Shown one piece after another: positions 34,099 to 45,000 of a stretch of DNA of 64,000 nucleotides (position 1 is the first letter of the stretch; each line of letters starts with the position of its first letter). The translations under genes were made by a program, and so were the position numbers. Source of the stretch: Desulfuromonadales bacterium (GTDB lineage Bacteria > Desulfobacterota > Desulfuromonadia > Geobacterales > Pseudopelobacteraceae); NCBI GenBank assembly GCA_013349405.1, contig DUZS01000008.1:41267-105266 (forward strand). The letters are read 5' to 3'. The notes beneath the pieces were generated by a model that saw only the letters and a list, made by a program, of their open reading frames with translations, was not told the origin of the DNA and searched no databases.

Positions 34099-36756
34099 AT
34101 GGCTCGGAAGTTTGTGTATTTTTTTGGCAATGGTCAGGCTGAAGGTCGGGCTGACATGAAGAATCTTCTGGGTGGCAAGGGGGCGAATCTGGCTGAAATG
34201 ACCAGTATCGGCCTTCCTGTTCCCCCAGGCTTTACCCTGAGTACCGAGGTTTGCACCGAGTTCTACAAGAACGATAATAATTACCCCTCCTCACTGGCGG
34301 CCGAAGTTGCCGCCCATCTTGCCCAGGTAGAAGCATTAATGGGGCGAAAATTCGGCGATTCTGCCAATCCTCTGCTCGTTTCGGTACGTTCCGGTGCCCG
34401 CGCATCCATGCCGGGCATGATGGACACCGTTCTTAATCTCGGCCTTAATGACATCACCGTGCAGGGGATTATTGCCCAGAGCGGCGATGAACGCTTTGCC
34501 TACGACGCCTATCGCCGCTTTGTCCAGATGTATTCCGACGTTGTCATGGGGATGGACAAGCACTCCCTTGAGCACCTTCTGGAACAGAAAAAAGACCAGA
34601 GGGGTGTCCATCTCGACACTGACCTGAGTGCTGGCGACTGGAAAGAACTGGTTGCGGCATTCAAAGCACAGATTAAGGAGGAACTCGGAACTGCCTTCCC
34701 TGAAGACCCGATGGACCAGCTCTGGGGAGCAATCGGCGCCGTATTCGGTTCATGGATGAATCAGCGCGCCATTACCTACCGCCGTCTCAATAACATCCCC
34801 GCAGAGTGGGGCACTGCCGTTAACGTCCAGTCGATGGTCTACGGAAACATGGGTGATGACTGTGCTACCGGAGTGGCTTTTACCCGCGACCCTTCCACCG
34901 GGGAAAATTACTTTTATGGCGAATATCTGGTCAACGCCCAGGGTGAAGATGTCGTTGCCGGTATCCGCACCCCGCAGCCGATCAACCGCGCCAAGGATAC
35001 TTTGTTACCGCCGATGGAAGAGGTCATGCCGGAGTGTTACCAGCAGCTTGATGCCATTCGCTTAATACTTGAAAAGCACTACAAGGATATGCAGGACATC
35101 GAGTTTACCATCGAAAAAGGCAAACTGTTCATGCTCCAGACCCGCAACGGCAAACGTACCGCACCGGCCGCTATCAAAATTGCCGTTGATATGGTCAACG
35201 AGGGGCTGATCGACCAAAGAACCGCTGTGAAACGTGTCGCTCCGGAACAGCTCGACCAGCTGCTGCATCCGTCTCTCGATCCGAAAGCGGTCAAAAACAT
35301 TATTGCCAAGGGGCTTCCGGCATCACCGGGAGCCGTATCCGGAACGGTTGTCTTTACTGCCGATGAAGCAGAGTCCGAAGCGAAAACCGGACGCAAGGTA
35401 ATCCTTGTGCGTATCGAAACGTCACCGGAAGATATCCACGGCATGCATGCCGCTCAGGGGATTCTGACTGCTCGCGGCGGCATGACCTCCCATGCGGCCG
35501 TCGTCGCCCGTGGCATGGGCAAATGCTGTGTTGCCGGCTGTGGCGATATCAAGGTGGATTACGCCAATCAGTTTTTCACAACAAAGGGTGGGATTGTTGT
35601 CAAAAAAGGTGACATGATCACCCTTGACGGCTCACTGGGCGAGGTCATGCTCGGTGCTGTGCCGACCGTATCAGCACAATTGACCGGTGATTTTGGTACC
35701 CTGATGGGATGGGTCGATGGTATCCGCCGCCTGAAGGTGCGAACCAATGCCGATACACCTCATGATGCCAAGGTTGCCCGCCAGTTTGGCGCCGAAGGGA
35801 TCGGTCTCTGCCGCACCGAGCATATGTTTTTTGATGCGGAGCGGATCGCCGCCGTACGTGAAATGATTCTCTCCGATGATGTTGAAGGCCGCGAACTCGC
35901 CCTGGCAAAGATTCTTCCGATGCAGAAGAGTGATTTTATCGGCCTGTTCCGTGAAATGAAGGGGCTGCCGGTTACAATCCGGCTGCTCGACCCGCCATTA
36001 CATGAATTTCTGCCCCAGGAAGAAAAAGATATCGTCGAGCTGTGCAAAACCATGAAAGTGCCGGTCAGCGCCCTCAAACACAAGATTGAAACGCTGCATG
36101 AGTTTAATCCGATGCTTGGCCATCGCGGCTGCCGTCTCGGCATCACGTTCCCGGAAATTTACAATATGCAGGTTACGGCTATTATGGAGGCGGCCTGCGA
36201 ACTGGTTAAAAACGAGGGTTTCAGTATTGTGCCTGAGATCATGATTCCATTGATCGCGACCGTCAAAGAGCTGTCAGTGCTCAAAACGAATGCTGTCGCC
36301 ATCTGTGATGAAATAATTACCCGCTACGGCGTCACGGTCGAATATCTGATCGGTACGATGATCGAGTTGCCGCGAGCCGCCCTGACGGCAGATGAAATCG
36401 CGGTCGAGGCCGAATTTTTCTCTTTCGGCACCAACGACCTGACCCAGACGACATTCGGGCTGTCGCGTGACGATGCCGGCAAGTTCCTGCCGTTCTATGT
36501 TGACAATAACATTCTGCCGGAAGATCCTTTTGTTTCGCTCGACCAGAATGGCGTCGGCAAACTTGTCAAAATGGCGTGTGAGCTTGGCCGCACAACCCGT
36601 CCGAATATCAAACTCGGTATTTGCGGGGAGCATGGTGGTGACCCTTCATCGGTGATCTTCTGCCACAATGTCGGGCTTGATTATGTCTCCTGTTCGCCGT
36701 TCCGGGTGCCGATTGCACGTCTGGCTGCGGCCCATGCAGTTTTGGACGAAAAATAA
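34099..36756 (+). CDS. ppdK: Pyruvate, phosphate dikinase
   Basis: The 885-residue enzyme interconverts pyruvate, ATP and phosphate with PEP, AMP and pyrophosphate. N-terminal ATP-grasp domain ([29 protein letters not shown]), phosphohistidine loop [19 protein letters not shown] near residue 460, and the PEP/pyruvate barrel ending in [37 protein letters not shown] with the catalytic Cys near 840. In an acetate-using anaerobe it feeds gluconeogenesis from the pyruvate made by NifJ (42016-45591). Own promoter; bidirectional terminator downstream. Confidence 0.98.
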   Translation: MARKFVYFFGNGQAEGRADMKNLLGGKGANLAEMTSIGLPVPPGFTLSTEVCTEFYKNDNNYPSSLAAEVAAHLAQVEALMGRKFGDSANPLLVSVRSGARASMPGMMDTVLNLGLNDITVQGIIAQSGDERFAYDAYRRFVQMYSDVVMGMDKHSLEHLLEQKKDQRGVHLDTDLSAGDWKELVAAFKAQIKEELGTAFPEDPMDQLWGAIGAVFGSWMNQRAITYRRLNNIPAEWGTAVNVQSMVYGNMGDDCATGVAFTRDPSTGENYFYGEYLVNAQGEDVVAGIRTPQPINRAKDTLLPPMEEVMPECYQQLDAIRLILEKHYKDMQDIEFTIEKGKLFMLQTRNGKRTAPAAIKIAVDMVNEGLIDQRTAVKRVAPEQLDQLLHPSLDPKAVKNIIAKGLPASPGAVSGTVVFTADEAESEAKTGRKVILVRIETSPEDIHGMHAAQGILTARGGMTSHAAVVARGMGKCCVAGCGDIKVDYANQFFTTKGGIVVKKGDMITLDGSLGEVMLGAVPTVSAQLTGDFGTLMGWVDGIRRLKVRTNADTPHDAKVARQFGAEGIGLCRTEHMFFDAERIAAVREMILSDDVEGRELALAKILPMQKSDFIGLFREMKGLPVTIRLLDPPLHEFLPQEEKDIVELCKTMKVPVSALKHKIETLHEFNPMLGHRGCRLGITFPEIYNMQVTAIMEAACELVKNEGFSIVPEIMIPLIATVKELSVLKTNAVAICDEIITRYGVTVEYLIGTMIELPRAALTADEIAVEAEFFSFGTNDLTQTTFGLSRDDAGKFLPFYVDNNILPEDPFVSLDQNGVGKLVKMACELGRTTRPNIKLGICGEHGGDPSSVIFCHNVGLDYVSCSPFRVPIARLAAAHAVLDEK

Positions 36757-36784
36757 TTTAGAGATCCGCACCGTCCCGTTCATG

Positions 36785-36834
36785 AAAAAAGTCCGTTCAA
36801 CTCTGTTAACACAGGGATGGACGGACTTTTTTTT
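36785..36834. terminator. Bidirectional terminator between ppdK and cbiL
   Basis: AAAAAAGTCCGT and ACGGACTTTTTT form a 12-bp stem with an inner CTGTTAACACAG hairpin; T runs on both strands. Confidence 0.85.
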
Positions 36835-36856
36835 GGACTACTGATCGTGGAGGAGC

Positions 36857-37555
36857 TTATTTGATAATCATCAGCGACAGATAGTCAGGTGTATGTGCGG
36901 CAATTTCACTGAAATCGGTCAGCACCTTCTGACGGGAACTGCCGACCCGTTCGACAAAGAGGGTACGCTGTTCACGACCGGTTTTCCGGAGAAGTTCGAT
37001 TATTTCAGCATAGAGCGGCTTAACCTTGAGGAGTACAACGGTCTCATAGTCGGCCAGAGCGGATGTTATCTGGTTGATCCCCGCAGTTGCCGGAATGACC
37101 ACCATCCTCTCATCTCCCTCCACCAGCGGGAGAATCGCTTCCGCTGCGGCAGCATTGATACTTGATATACCGGGGATTATCTCAATCGGCAGAAGCGGCC
37201 ACTGCTCACGAAGAATCCGCAGCAGGTAGATGAACGTGGAATAGAAAAGCGGATCACCGATGGTGATGAAGGCGACCGACCGTCCCTCCTGCGCATGGCT
37301 GGCGATCAAAGCTGCCGCTTCCTGCCAGGCGGGGATAAGCCGGGTCTTGTCAGAAGTCATCGGAAACTGATGAACAATTATCTCCTGACGCTCCTCGTCG
37401 ATAAACTCACGGATCGTGCCCAGTGCGACACTCGCCTCTGACGGATTTGACACCGGAGCGAGGATGACATCAACACTGCGCAGGATCCGTTCAGCTTTAC
37501 GGGTCAGCAGTTCCAGATCGCCGGGGCCAACGCCGACTGCGAAGACCGTAGCCAC
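36857..37555 (-). CDS. cbiL: Precorrin-2 / cobalt-factor-2 C20-methyltransferase
   Basis: The 232-residue SAM-dependent tetrapyrrole methylase has VGVGPGDLELLTRKAERIL at the start, FITIGDPLFYSTF and IEIIPGISSINAAAA. It methylates C20 in corrin ring synthesis; anaerobic growth makes the cobalt (CbiL) route more likely. The GTG start overlaps the cbiET stop by one base (TAGTG), so the two are coupled. Confidence 0.93.
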   Translation of the reverse strand: MATVFAVGVGPGDLELLTRKAERILRSVDVILAPVSNPSEASVALGTIREFIDEERQEIIVHQFPMTSDKTRLIPAWQEAAALIASHAQEGRSVAFITIGDPLFYSTFIYLLRILREQWPLLPIEIIPGISSINAAAAEAILPLVEGDERMVVIPATAGINQITSALADYETVVLLKVKPLYAEIIELLRKTGREQRTLFVERVGSSRQKVLTDFSEIAAHTPDYLSLMIIK

Positions 37556-38772
37556 TATTCGCCGCCCTTCCGGGCGGAAATGACATACACCGGATTCTGG
37601 GCTTCAAACATTTTGTATTCAGTCAGATTGCGGGTTTTTGCCACGTTAATGCAGGATGCTTCAACCGTAAAGCCGTGGTCTTCGAGAAACTCAACCGACC
37701 GGGTAAGGGTATCAAGAGTTATGGCGTTGATGACGACAACACCTTCCGGCCTCAGGCGCTGGGAAATAATGTCGATGATCTCGTCCAGTTTGCCGCCGGC
37801 CCCGCCGATGAAGACGCGATCGGGATCTGGCAGATCGTCCAGGCCATCGGGAGCGTATGCTTCGATCAGTTTTATATTGCGGGTACAGAATTTTTTCAGG
37901 TTTTGGTTGATAAAGCCGATACACTGGGGATTTTTTTCAACGGCAAAAATCCGGCCTTCCGGCATCAGATTGGAGGCCTCGATTGAAACCGAACAGCTTC
38001 CTGCACCGATATCCCACAGAACGAGGTCATCCTGAAGCTGGAGCTTTGCGAGGGTGACAGCGCGAACCTCCTGTTTGGTAATCAGTTTTTTTGAAGTATG
38101 AAACTCGTCGTCATCAATACCGATCAGCGGATAGTGAACGAGGTTTGCTTCATAGGTGCGGATCAGAATCAGGATGTTCAGTTCAGAGGCGGCAATATCG
38201 AGCAGACCGCGCACGGTCGTCTTGGTGAATGCCTCGGTCGGCATTCCCAAATCTTCACAGAGCCACGCTTCATACCCCTCCGCGCCACGATCGATCAGTT
38301 CAGTTGCAATGGCTGCCGGAGTATTGACGGTATCGGTCAGAACGCAGGCTTTTTCAGCTGAGATGATTTTGTCTATCGCCTGATGCATACCTCTGCCATG
38401 AACCGAAACGAAAATGCCATCGTCCCACGGCTCTTTAATTCTGGCGAATGCATATTGCATGCTGGTTACATTGGGGAATATTTCGAGACGTTCCTTGGGG
38501 AGATTGCGGAGCAGAAAGCGTGAAATGCCAAAAAAAGTCGGGTCTCCCGAGGCGAGCAAGACAATCCGCTGCTCAGTTTTCTTGAGAAAATCGATAAGTT
38601 CGGAAAGATCACCGAGCTCTTTTTTTATGCCTGAAAAATTGGGGAAAATTTCCAGATGACGGTGATGACCGATCAAAATTTCAGCCGAGTCAATTATTTC
38701 GAGCGCCCTGGCCGGAAAACCATCCCATCCGGTAAAGCCGGCTCCTATCAGATAAATCGTTTGCTGTGTCAT
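37555..38772 (-). CDS. cbiET: Fused cobalt-precorrin-7 C5-methyltransferase / C15-methyltransferase, decarboxylating
   Basis: About 405 residues from ATG 38772. The N-terminal half is a CbiE tetrapyrrole methylase (YLIGAGFTGWDGFPARALEII, LASGDPTFFGISRFLL, FPNVTSMQYAFARI); the C-terminal half is CbiT (TKQEVRAVTLAKLQLQDDLVLWDIGAGSCSVSIEASNLMPEGRIFAVEKN). The fusion corresponds to CobL of the aerobic route. It completes late methylation and decarboxylation of the corrin ring. Only cbiL follows; the other cob/cbi genes are elsewhere. Confidence 0.94.
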   Translation of the reverse strand: MTQQTIYLIGAGFTGWDGFPARALEIIDSAEILIGHHRHLEIFPNFSGIKKELGDLSELIDFLKKTEQRIVLLASGDPTFFGISRFLLRNLPKERLEIFPNVTSMQYAFARIKEPWDDGIFVSVHGRGMHQAIDKIISAEKACVLTDTVNTPAAIATELIDRGAEGYEAWLCEDLGMPTEAFTKTTVRGLLDIAASELNILILIRTYEANLVHYPLIGIDDDEFHTSKKLITKQEVRAVTLAKLQLQDDLVLWDIGAGSCSVSIEASNLMPEGRIFAVEKNPQCIGFINQNLKKFCTRNIKLIEAYAPDGLDDLPDPDRVFIGGAGGKLDEIIDIISQRLRPEGVVVINAITLDTLTRSVEFLEDHGFTVEASCINVAKTRNLTEYKMFEAQNPVYVISARKGGE

Positions 38773-38845
38773 AGTGTGCGCCCCGTAGCGGAAGTCTGGA
38801 ATCAGCCGGTGGACTATATCACCCACCCACCTAAAAATCACCAGA

Positions 38846-38857
38846 TTATTCGAATAA
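38846..38857. other. 12-bp palindrome in the cbiET - SRP RNA gap
   Basis: TTATTCGAATAA. The 38773-39097 stretch holds no gene and no cobalamin riboswitch that I can recognise; this palindrome and an AT-rich stretch before the SRP RNA are all I see. Confidence 0.3.
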
Positions 38858-39097
38858 CCATAAAACGAGACGGACAAAAATTTCCGGCTCGAATATTCTC
38901 TGAAGTTGAATCGCGATGTATCTCCTGCCGCAGAGGCAAAATCCTCCTGAACCCTCTGCTACACTTCTGCACCATATCAAGTTACCCCGTACCGTATTTG
39001 TGCTTGCCCAACAGACACCGCTTATGGTATCTAAGACGTTCAGATTTTATGGCTGTACCGTTGTATTTTATGCTGTTTTTTACAAAGCTGACTGTTT

Positions 39098-39223
39098 GCA
39101 GACGGATATGATAGCCGGGCCTCGCGCAACGGCACGCCGTGAACTCCGCCAGGTCCGGAAGGAAGCAACGGCAGCGGCTCCTGCTGTGTGCCGCGGGTAA
39201 ACCCGGCTATCATATGCGTCTGC
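39098..39223 (+). ncRNA. ffs: Bacterial signal recognition particle RNA (4.5S)
   Basis: Inverted ends GCAGACG.ATATGATAGCCGGG and CCCGGCTATCATATGCGTCTGC form a long stem. The apical domain holds the Ffh-binding consensus GAACTCCGCCAGGTCCGGAA followed by GGAAGCAACGGCAGCGG. Length of about 126 nt, a little longer than E. coli 4.5S. It lies just upstream of dnaX, a placement common in bacteria. TTTT follows the stem. Confidence 0.95.
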
Positions 39224-39307
39224 AAGCTTTTCCCACGTCCCCCGGAACCACACGCTGCTCCCCCGTTCGTCGAGTGGAGAACAAGAATACCTGTGAGGTC
39301 AAATCTC

Positions 39308-40999
39308 TTGTCCAACGGCACGCACTATGAAGTCCTGGCAAGGAAATATCGCCCCCAGAATTTTTCCGAACTGGTGGGCCAGGAGCATGTCAGCCGTACT
39401 CTGCAAAACGCCATCGATTCCGGCCGGGTAGCACACGCCTTTCTTTTTACCGGAGCCCGTGGCGTCGGCAAGACCAGCACTGCCCGTATCATGGCCAAGA
39501 CCCTCAACTGCGCAGTGGGGGTGACTCATGAACCGTGTAACAGATGCCCTCAATGTGTCGAAATCACCAAAGGGACATCAACCGATGTCTTCGAGATCGA
39601 TGGCGCTTCCAATAACGGTGTCGATGACGTCCGTGACCTGCGCGACAATATCAAGTATCTTCCCTCCCACAGCCGTTACCGCATTATTATCATCGACGAA
39701 GTCCATATGCTCTCCACAAACGCCTTCAATGCACTGCTGAAAACCCTTGAAGAACCGCCGGAGCATGTCAAATTCATCTTTGCCACGACAGAACCGCACA
39801 AGCTGCCGGTAACAATCCTCTCCCGCTGCCAGCGCTTTGATTTCAAACGCGTCACCCTGACAAAGATTATCGCCCGTCTCCGCTACATTGCCGGAGAGGA
39901 AAAGGTCACCATCAGCGACTCCGCTCTGGGACTGATTGCCCGCAAAGGCGACGGCAGCATGCGTGATTCTCTCACCGCTTTCGATCAGGTGCTCGCTTTC
40001 TGTAGTGACACTGTCAGCGATGAAGATGTTGCCACCCTGCTTGGCACCATCGACCGGCGGCTGCTGGCAGAAATATCGGCGGCGGTATTCGAAGGGAACT
40101 CACAAGCCGTTCTTGCAGGCATAAAACAGGTTGATCTGGTCGGCTATAATATGCGGCAGTTCTGTCAGGAGTTGATCGAACATTTCCGCAATCTGCTGGT
40201 GATCCGTTCTGTCAAAAAACCGGAAGAAATCCTTGATATAACTGCAGCAGAGCTCGATGAACTCCGCAAACAGTCTTTGCACGTCTCCGCCCTTGATGTT
40301 CAGCGCCGTCTGACGCTGTTTATAAAGGCCGAGACCGAACTGGCGTACGCCAGTTTTCCGCGTCTCATTGTAGAAATGGCGCTTCTCAAAGCGGCTCTGC
40401 TCGCTCCACTGGTACCGATACAGGAACTGATTGAAAAGATAAAATTGCTGGAAACTGCTGCGGTTCATACACCGTCGCTGCCATGGGAAGCCGCCAGAGT
40501 CGCCGCAATACCGACCCAGCAGAATGTAGAGCCACGCACCTCAACGAACGAACCGTCGAGGCATCCTGATGCAGAACCGGCACTATCATCCAAGCCGATC
40601 GGGAATCAGACTGACTGGGGACGCTTTGTGGCTTTTGTCAATGGCAAGGATCTCCAGCATGGAGCAGTGCTTGAGCATGGCAGTCCGCTCAAACAGGAGC
40701 CCGGTGTAATTGAAATCGGCTTTCCCGCAGGCAGCTACTATCTGACCGCTGCCCAGGACGCAGAATTTGTCGCTGACGTCCAAAAATTGGCCAGTGCATT
40801 TACCGGCGGAAACACGGTTGTCCGGATAAAATCGATTGAAACAGGCTTTGCTGATGCACCATTGTCATTGGCTGAAAAAAAAAAGAGTGATGCCGAACAA
40901 CTCCTCGATGAACTGAAACGGGAGGTTGAAAACCATCCTGTGACGAAAGAGGCTGAGCGGGTGTTTGGCTGCACCGTTACTGACGTACAGAGTTTTTAG
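39308..40999 (+). CDS. dnaX: DNA polymerase III gamma/tau subunit
   Basis: The 563-residue clamp-loader ATPase starts at TTG (39308; GAGG nine bases upstream), giving MSNGTHYEVLARKYRPQNFSELVGQ. Walker A GARGVGKTS (near 46-54), the zinc module CAVGVTHEPCNRCPQC, DEVHMLS and the sensor FIFATTEPHKLP are present. At 40875-40885 an A10-G run carries the slippery A-AAA-AAG, and the -1 frame stops at once (GAG TGA), giving a possible 527-residue form. It heads dnaX-ybaB-recR. Confidence 0.96.
   Translation: MSNGTHYEVLARKYRPQNFSELVGQEHVSRTLQNAIDSGRVAHAFLFTGARGVGKTSTARIMAKTLNCAVGVTHEPCNRCPQCVEITKGTSTDVFEIDGASNNGVDDVRDLRDNIKYLPSHSRYRIIIIDEVHMLSTNAFNALLKTLEEPPEHVKFIFATTEPHKLPVTILSRCQRFDFKRVTLTKIIARLRYIAGEEKVTISDSALGLIARKGDGSMRDSLTAFDQVLAFCSDTVSDEDVATLLGTIDRRLLAEISAAVFEGNSQAVLAGIKQVDLVGYNMRQFCQELIEHFRNLLVIRSVKKPEEILDITAAELDELRKQSLHVSALDVQRRLTLFIKAETELAYASFPRLIVEMALLKAALLAPLVPIQELIEKIKLLETAAVHTPSLPWEAARVAAIPTQQNVEPRTSTNEPSRHPDAEPALSSKPIGNQTDWGRFVAFVNGKDLQHGAVLEHGSPLKQEPGVIEIGFPAGSYYLTAAQDAEFVADVQKLASAFTGGNTVVRIKSIETGFADAPLSLAEKKKSDAEQLLDELKREVENHPVTKEAERVFGCTVTDVQSF
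40875..40890 (+). promoter_or_regulatory. Putative frameshift or slippage site in dnaX
   Basis: Ten A then G, in-frame codons GAA AAA AAA AAG AGT GAT; slipping back one base gives GAG and TGA. AACTCC and GGAGGTT (about 40900-40925) could form a weak stem downstream. Confidence 0.5.
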
Positions 41000-41020
41000 T
41001 ACAATAACTGAGGGGGGAAA

Positions 41021-41335
41021 ATGTCAAAGGGATTAGCAAATATCATGAAGCAGGCTCAGATGATTCAGCACAAGATGGCGAAATTGCAGGAAGAGGCCAG
41101 CCTGAAAACAGCCACGGCAACATCCGGTGGCGGGGCCGTTACCACTACCGTTAATGGCAAAAATGAAGTAATTTCACTGGAAATAAAAAAAGAAGCGGTA
41201 GACCCGAATGATGTTGAAATGCTGCAGGACCTTGTCATCACTGCGGTTAATGAGGCTTTAAAGAAAGTCCATGCCGAGATGGGTGACGAAATGTCCAAAA
41301 TTACCGGCGGCATGAGCATACCCGGCCTTTTTTAA
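41021..41335 (+). CDS. ybaB: YbaB/EbfC nucleoid-associated protein
   Basis: The 104-residue protein shows the family pattern MSKGLANIMKQAQMIQHKMAKLQEE, GGGAVTTTVNGKNEVISLEIKKEAVDPNDVEMLQDLVITAVNEALKKV. It binds DNA as a dimer; its genes are nearly always between dnaX and recR, as here. GAGGGG lies upstream. Confidence 0.96.
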   Translation: MSKGLANIMKQAQMIQHKMAKLQEEASLKTATATSGGGAVTTTVNGKNEVISLEIKKEAVDPNDVEMLQDLVITAVNEALKKVHAEMGDEMSKITGGMSIPGLF

Positions 41336-41379
41336 TTTCACTATAAAACTAAAAAAATGTTTTATTTGTCGCGGAATTT

Positions 41380-41973
41380 ATGTTAACAAAATCATCCTCA
41401 TTGATGCGCCTGGTTGGTGAGTTGAAAAAAATGCCCGGCATCGGGGAACGGACCGCGCTCCGACTGGCATTTCATCTTCTCAAGTCCCCCCGGAATCTGA
41501 CCGCATTGTCAGAATCGCTCTGTGAGGTGAGAGACCGGGTTCGGCCCTGCTCGACCTGCTTTGCCATTACAGAGACTGATCCCTGTTCTCTCTGCTCCGG
41601 CAACAGGGATGCAAGTATCATCTGTGTCGTAGAGAACTCGCAGGATCTGATGGCCCTGGAACGAAGCAACGCATATCAGGGCACCTATCACGTTCTGGAA
41701 GGCGCCATCTCGCCGCTTTCAGGCATTGGCCCGGCCAATCTGAGGATCACCGAGCTTGTGGAGCGAATCGGAACCGGCCTGGTTCACGAAGTGGTACTTG
41801 CCACGAACTTCACCGTTGAAGGTGAAGCAACGGCGCTTTATCTGACCAGAATACTGAAACCGACCGGAGTCAGGATAAGCCGCCTGGCACACGGCATTCC
41901 GCTCGGAAGTGATATTGAGTTTGTCGATGCGGCTACTGTGCAGTGGGCGCTTCAAGGAAGAAACGTATTATAA
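41380..41973 (+). CDS. recR: Recombination mediator RecR
   Basis: The 197-residue protein has the helix-hairpin-helix KKMPGIGERTALRLAFHLL, the four-Cys zinc finger CSTCFAITETDPCSLC, and the Toprim domain ICVVENSQDLMALERSNAYQGTYHVLEGAISPLSGIGP. With RecO it loads RecA on gapped DNA. Third gene after dnaX and ybaB. Confidence 0.97.
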   Translation: MLTKSSSLMRLVGELKKMPGIGERTALRLAFHLLKSPRNLTALSESLCEVRDRVRPCSTCFAITETDPCSLCSGNRDASIICVVENSQDLMALERSNAYQGTYHVLEGAISPLSGIGPANLRITELVERIGTGLVHEVVLATNFTVEGEATALYLTRILKPTGVRISRLAHGIPLGSDIEFVDAATVQWALQGRNVL

Positions 41974-42015
41974 CAGCATCATATTTGTCGGAATCCAAAA
42001 AAGAGGAGGCAGTAC

Positions 42016-45000
42016 ATGAGCAGAAAAATGGTAACCATTGACGGCAACACCGCCGCCGCCCACGTGGCGCACGCCACCAACGAAGTCATCGCAATTTACC
42101 CGATTACCCCGTCGTCAGTAATGGGTGAGATCTCCGACGCCAAGAGCGCTGCCGGGGAGAAAAACATCTGGGGCACGGTCCCGCTGGTATCTGAACTTCA
42201 GTCTGAAGGCGGAGCGGCCGGTACCGTTCACGGCGCTCTGCAGGCCGGCGCACTGACGACAACGTTTACTGCCAGCCAGGGCCTGCTGCTGATGATCCCC
42301 AACATGTACAAGATCGCCGGCGAGTTGACCTCCACCGTCTTTCATGTATCTGCCCGTGCCATCTCAGCCGCCGCTCTGAATATCTTTGGCGATCATTCTG
42401 ACGTCATGTCATGCCGTTCCACCGGCTGGGCGATGCTCTGCTCCAACAACGTTCAGGAAGTCATGGACTTTGCCCTGATCTCCCAGGCGGCAACCCTGCG
42501 CAGCCGTATCCCGTTCCTGCACTTTTTCGACGGTTTCCGCACCTCGCATGAAGTACAGAAAGTCGAAGAGCTGACCTTTGATGATATGCGCGCCATGATT
42601 GATGATAGCCTCGTCAATGCCCACCGCCTGCGCGGGCTCTCCCCTGACCGGCCGGAAATGCGCGGCACCGCGCAAAACCCTGATGTCTATTTCCAGGGTC
42701 GCGAAACCGTTAACCAGTTTTATCCACCCTGCATCAAGATTGTTCAGGAGGAGATGGACAAATTCGGCAAGCTCACCGGCCGCAAGTATAAACTGGTAGA
42801 GTACCACGGCGCCAAGGATGCCGAGCGTGTTGTCGTAATCATGGGTTCCGGAGCCGACACCGTTCAGGAAGTTGTTGATGCCTTGAACAAAAAAGGGGAA
42901 AAAGTCGGCGTCGTCAAGATCCACCTGTTCCGCCCGTTCCCGCTTGACGCATTTATCAAAGCTCTGCCAAAAACCGTCAAAGGTATCGCCGTTCTCGACC
43001 GCACCAAAGAGCCCGGCTCAATCGGCGAGCCGCTTTACCTTGACGTTCGCACCGCTATCGGTGAAGCAATGTCTGATGGCAAGTTCAGCTTCAAAGGCTA
43101 CCCGGCCATCGTCGGCGGCCGTTACGGGCTCGGCTCCAAGGAATTCACCCCGGCCATGGCCAAAGCCGTACTCGACAACCTTAAAAAAACCAAACCGAAA
43201 AATCACTACGTCGTCGGCATCAAAGAGGATGTTACCAACTGCAGTCTCGATTATAACCCGGATTTCCGTACCGCCATGGACGGCACCTACGAGGCGATGT
43301 TCTTCGGACTCGGCTCCGACGGGACCGTCGGTGCCAACAAAAACACCATCAAAATCATCGGCGAGACCACCAAAAACTTCGCTCAGGCCTATTTTGTCTA
43401 TGACTCGAAAAAAGCCGGTACGGTCACCGTTTCGCACCTCCGTTTTGGTAAAAAGACCATCAGCGCTCCGTATCTGATCGACAATGCCGATTTTATTGCC
43501 TGTCACAATTTCTCCTTCCTGGAGAAATACGACATGGTCAGCAAAGCCAAGCCGGGCGGCACCTTCCTGCTCTGTGCCCCCTTTGAGCATGACGAAGTAT
43601 GGGACAAGATGCCGAAAGAGGTCCAGCAGCAGATCATCGACAGGAAATTGAAGTTCTATGTGATCAATGCCATCAAGCTGGGCGAGGATCTTGGACTGGG
43701 CGCCCGTATCAACGTTATCATGCAGACCGCCTTCTTTAAAATTTCCAACATCATCCCGCTGACTCAGGCAATAACTGAAATCAAGGATGCCATTAAAAAG
43801 AGCTACGGCAAGTCAGGCGATAAGGTTGTCGCAATGAATAATGGCGCTGTCGACGAAGCTCTCAAGAATATCCATGAAGTCAAAGTGCCGGCCAAAGCCA
43901 CCAGCAAGCTCAAAATGCCGCCGGCTGTCGCCAAGAGCGCTCCCAAATTCGTTCAGGATGTTACCGGCCTGATCATCGCCGGTTTCGGCGACAACCTGCC
44001 GGTATCCCTCATGCCGGCCGACGGTACCTTCCCGACCGCTACGTCGCAATACGAAAAACGCAATATTGCTGTTGACATCCCGGTCTGGGACAGTGCCGTC
44101 TGCATCCAGTGCGCTATCTGTTCGTTTGTCTGCCCGCACGCAACCATCCGTATGAAAGTATATGACGAAAGCCTGCTCAAGAAAGCGCCGGCTACCTTCA
44201 AATCGGTTGACTGCAAGCTGCCTGAATTCAAGGGGAAGAAATTCACCCTCCAGGTAGCTCCTGAAGACTGCACCGGCTGTGGCGCCTGCGTTCATAACTG
44301 TCCGGCAAAAAACAAGGATGTACCGGACAAAAAAGCGATCAACCTGCAGTTCCAGGCACCGTTGCGCGCTGCTGAAGCGCTTAACTATGAATTTTTCCTC
44401 TCCCTGCCGGATGTCGATCCGACCCAGATGAAACTGGATACTCTGCGCGGCAGTCAGCTCGTGCGGCCAACCTTTGAATACTCCGGCGCATGCGCCGGCT
44501 GCGGCGAGACACCGTATCTGAAGCTGCTGTCCCAGCTGTTTGGCGACCGTGCCATGATTGCCAATGCCACCGGCTGTACCTCCATCTACGGTGGTAACCT
44601 CCCGACAACTCCATGGGCCAAGCGTGCCGACGGTCGCGGACCGGCGTGGTCCAACTCACTGTTCGAGGATAATGCCGAATTCGGTTTCGGTATGCGCCTC
44701 GCAGTGGATAAATTCACCGAGTCAGCCCTTGAGCTTCTGGGCCAACTGACTGCCTGCAGCTGCAAATCCTGCAAACCGATTATCCCGTTGATGAAAGAGA
44801 TCCAGAGTGCCGATCAGTCTGATCAGACCGGCATCGAAAAACAGCGTGAGCGGGTTGCAGCATTGAAGAAAGGCCTGAAAGGGTGCAAGGAACGGGCTGC
44901 CGTACAACTGCTGCCGCTGGCTGATTATCTGGTCAAAAAGTCAGTCTGGTGCGTCGGTGGCGACGGCTGGGCATACGACATCGGGTACGGCGGTCTCGAT

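Noticed and set aside
38773..39097. Cobalamin riboswitch ahead of cbiET
   Set aside because: I could not find the B12-box or any of the conserved cobalamin riboswitch segments.
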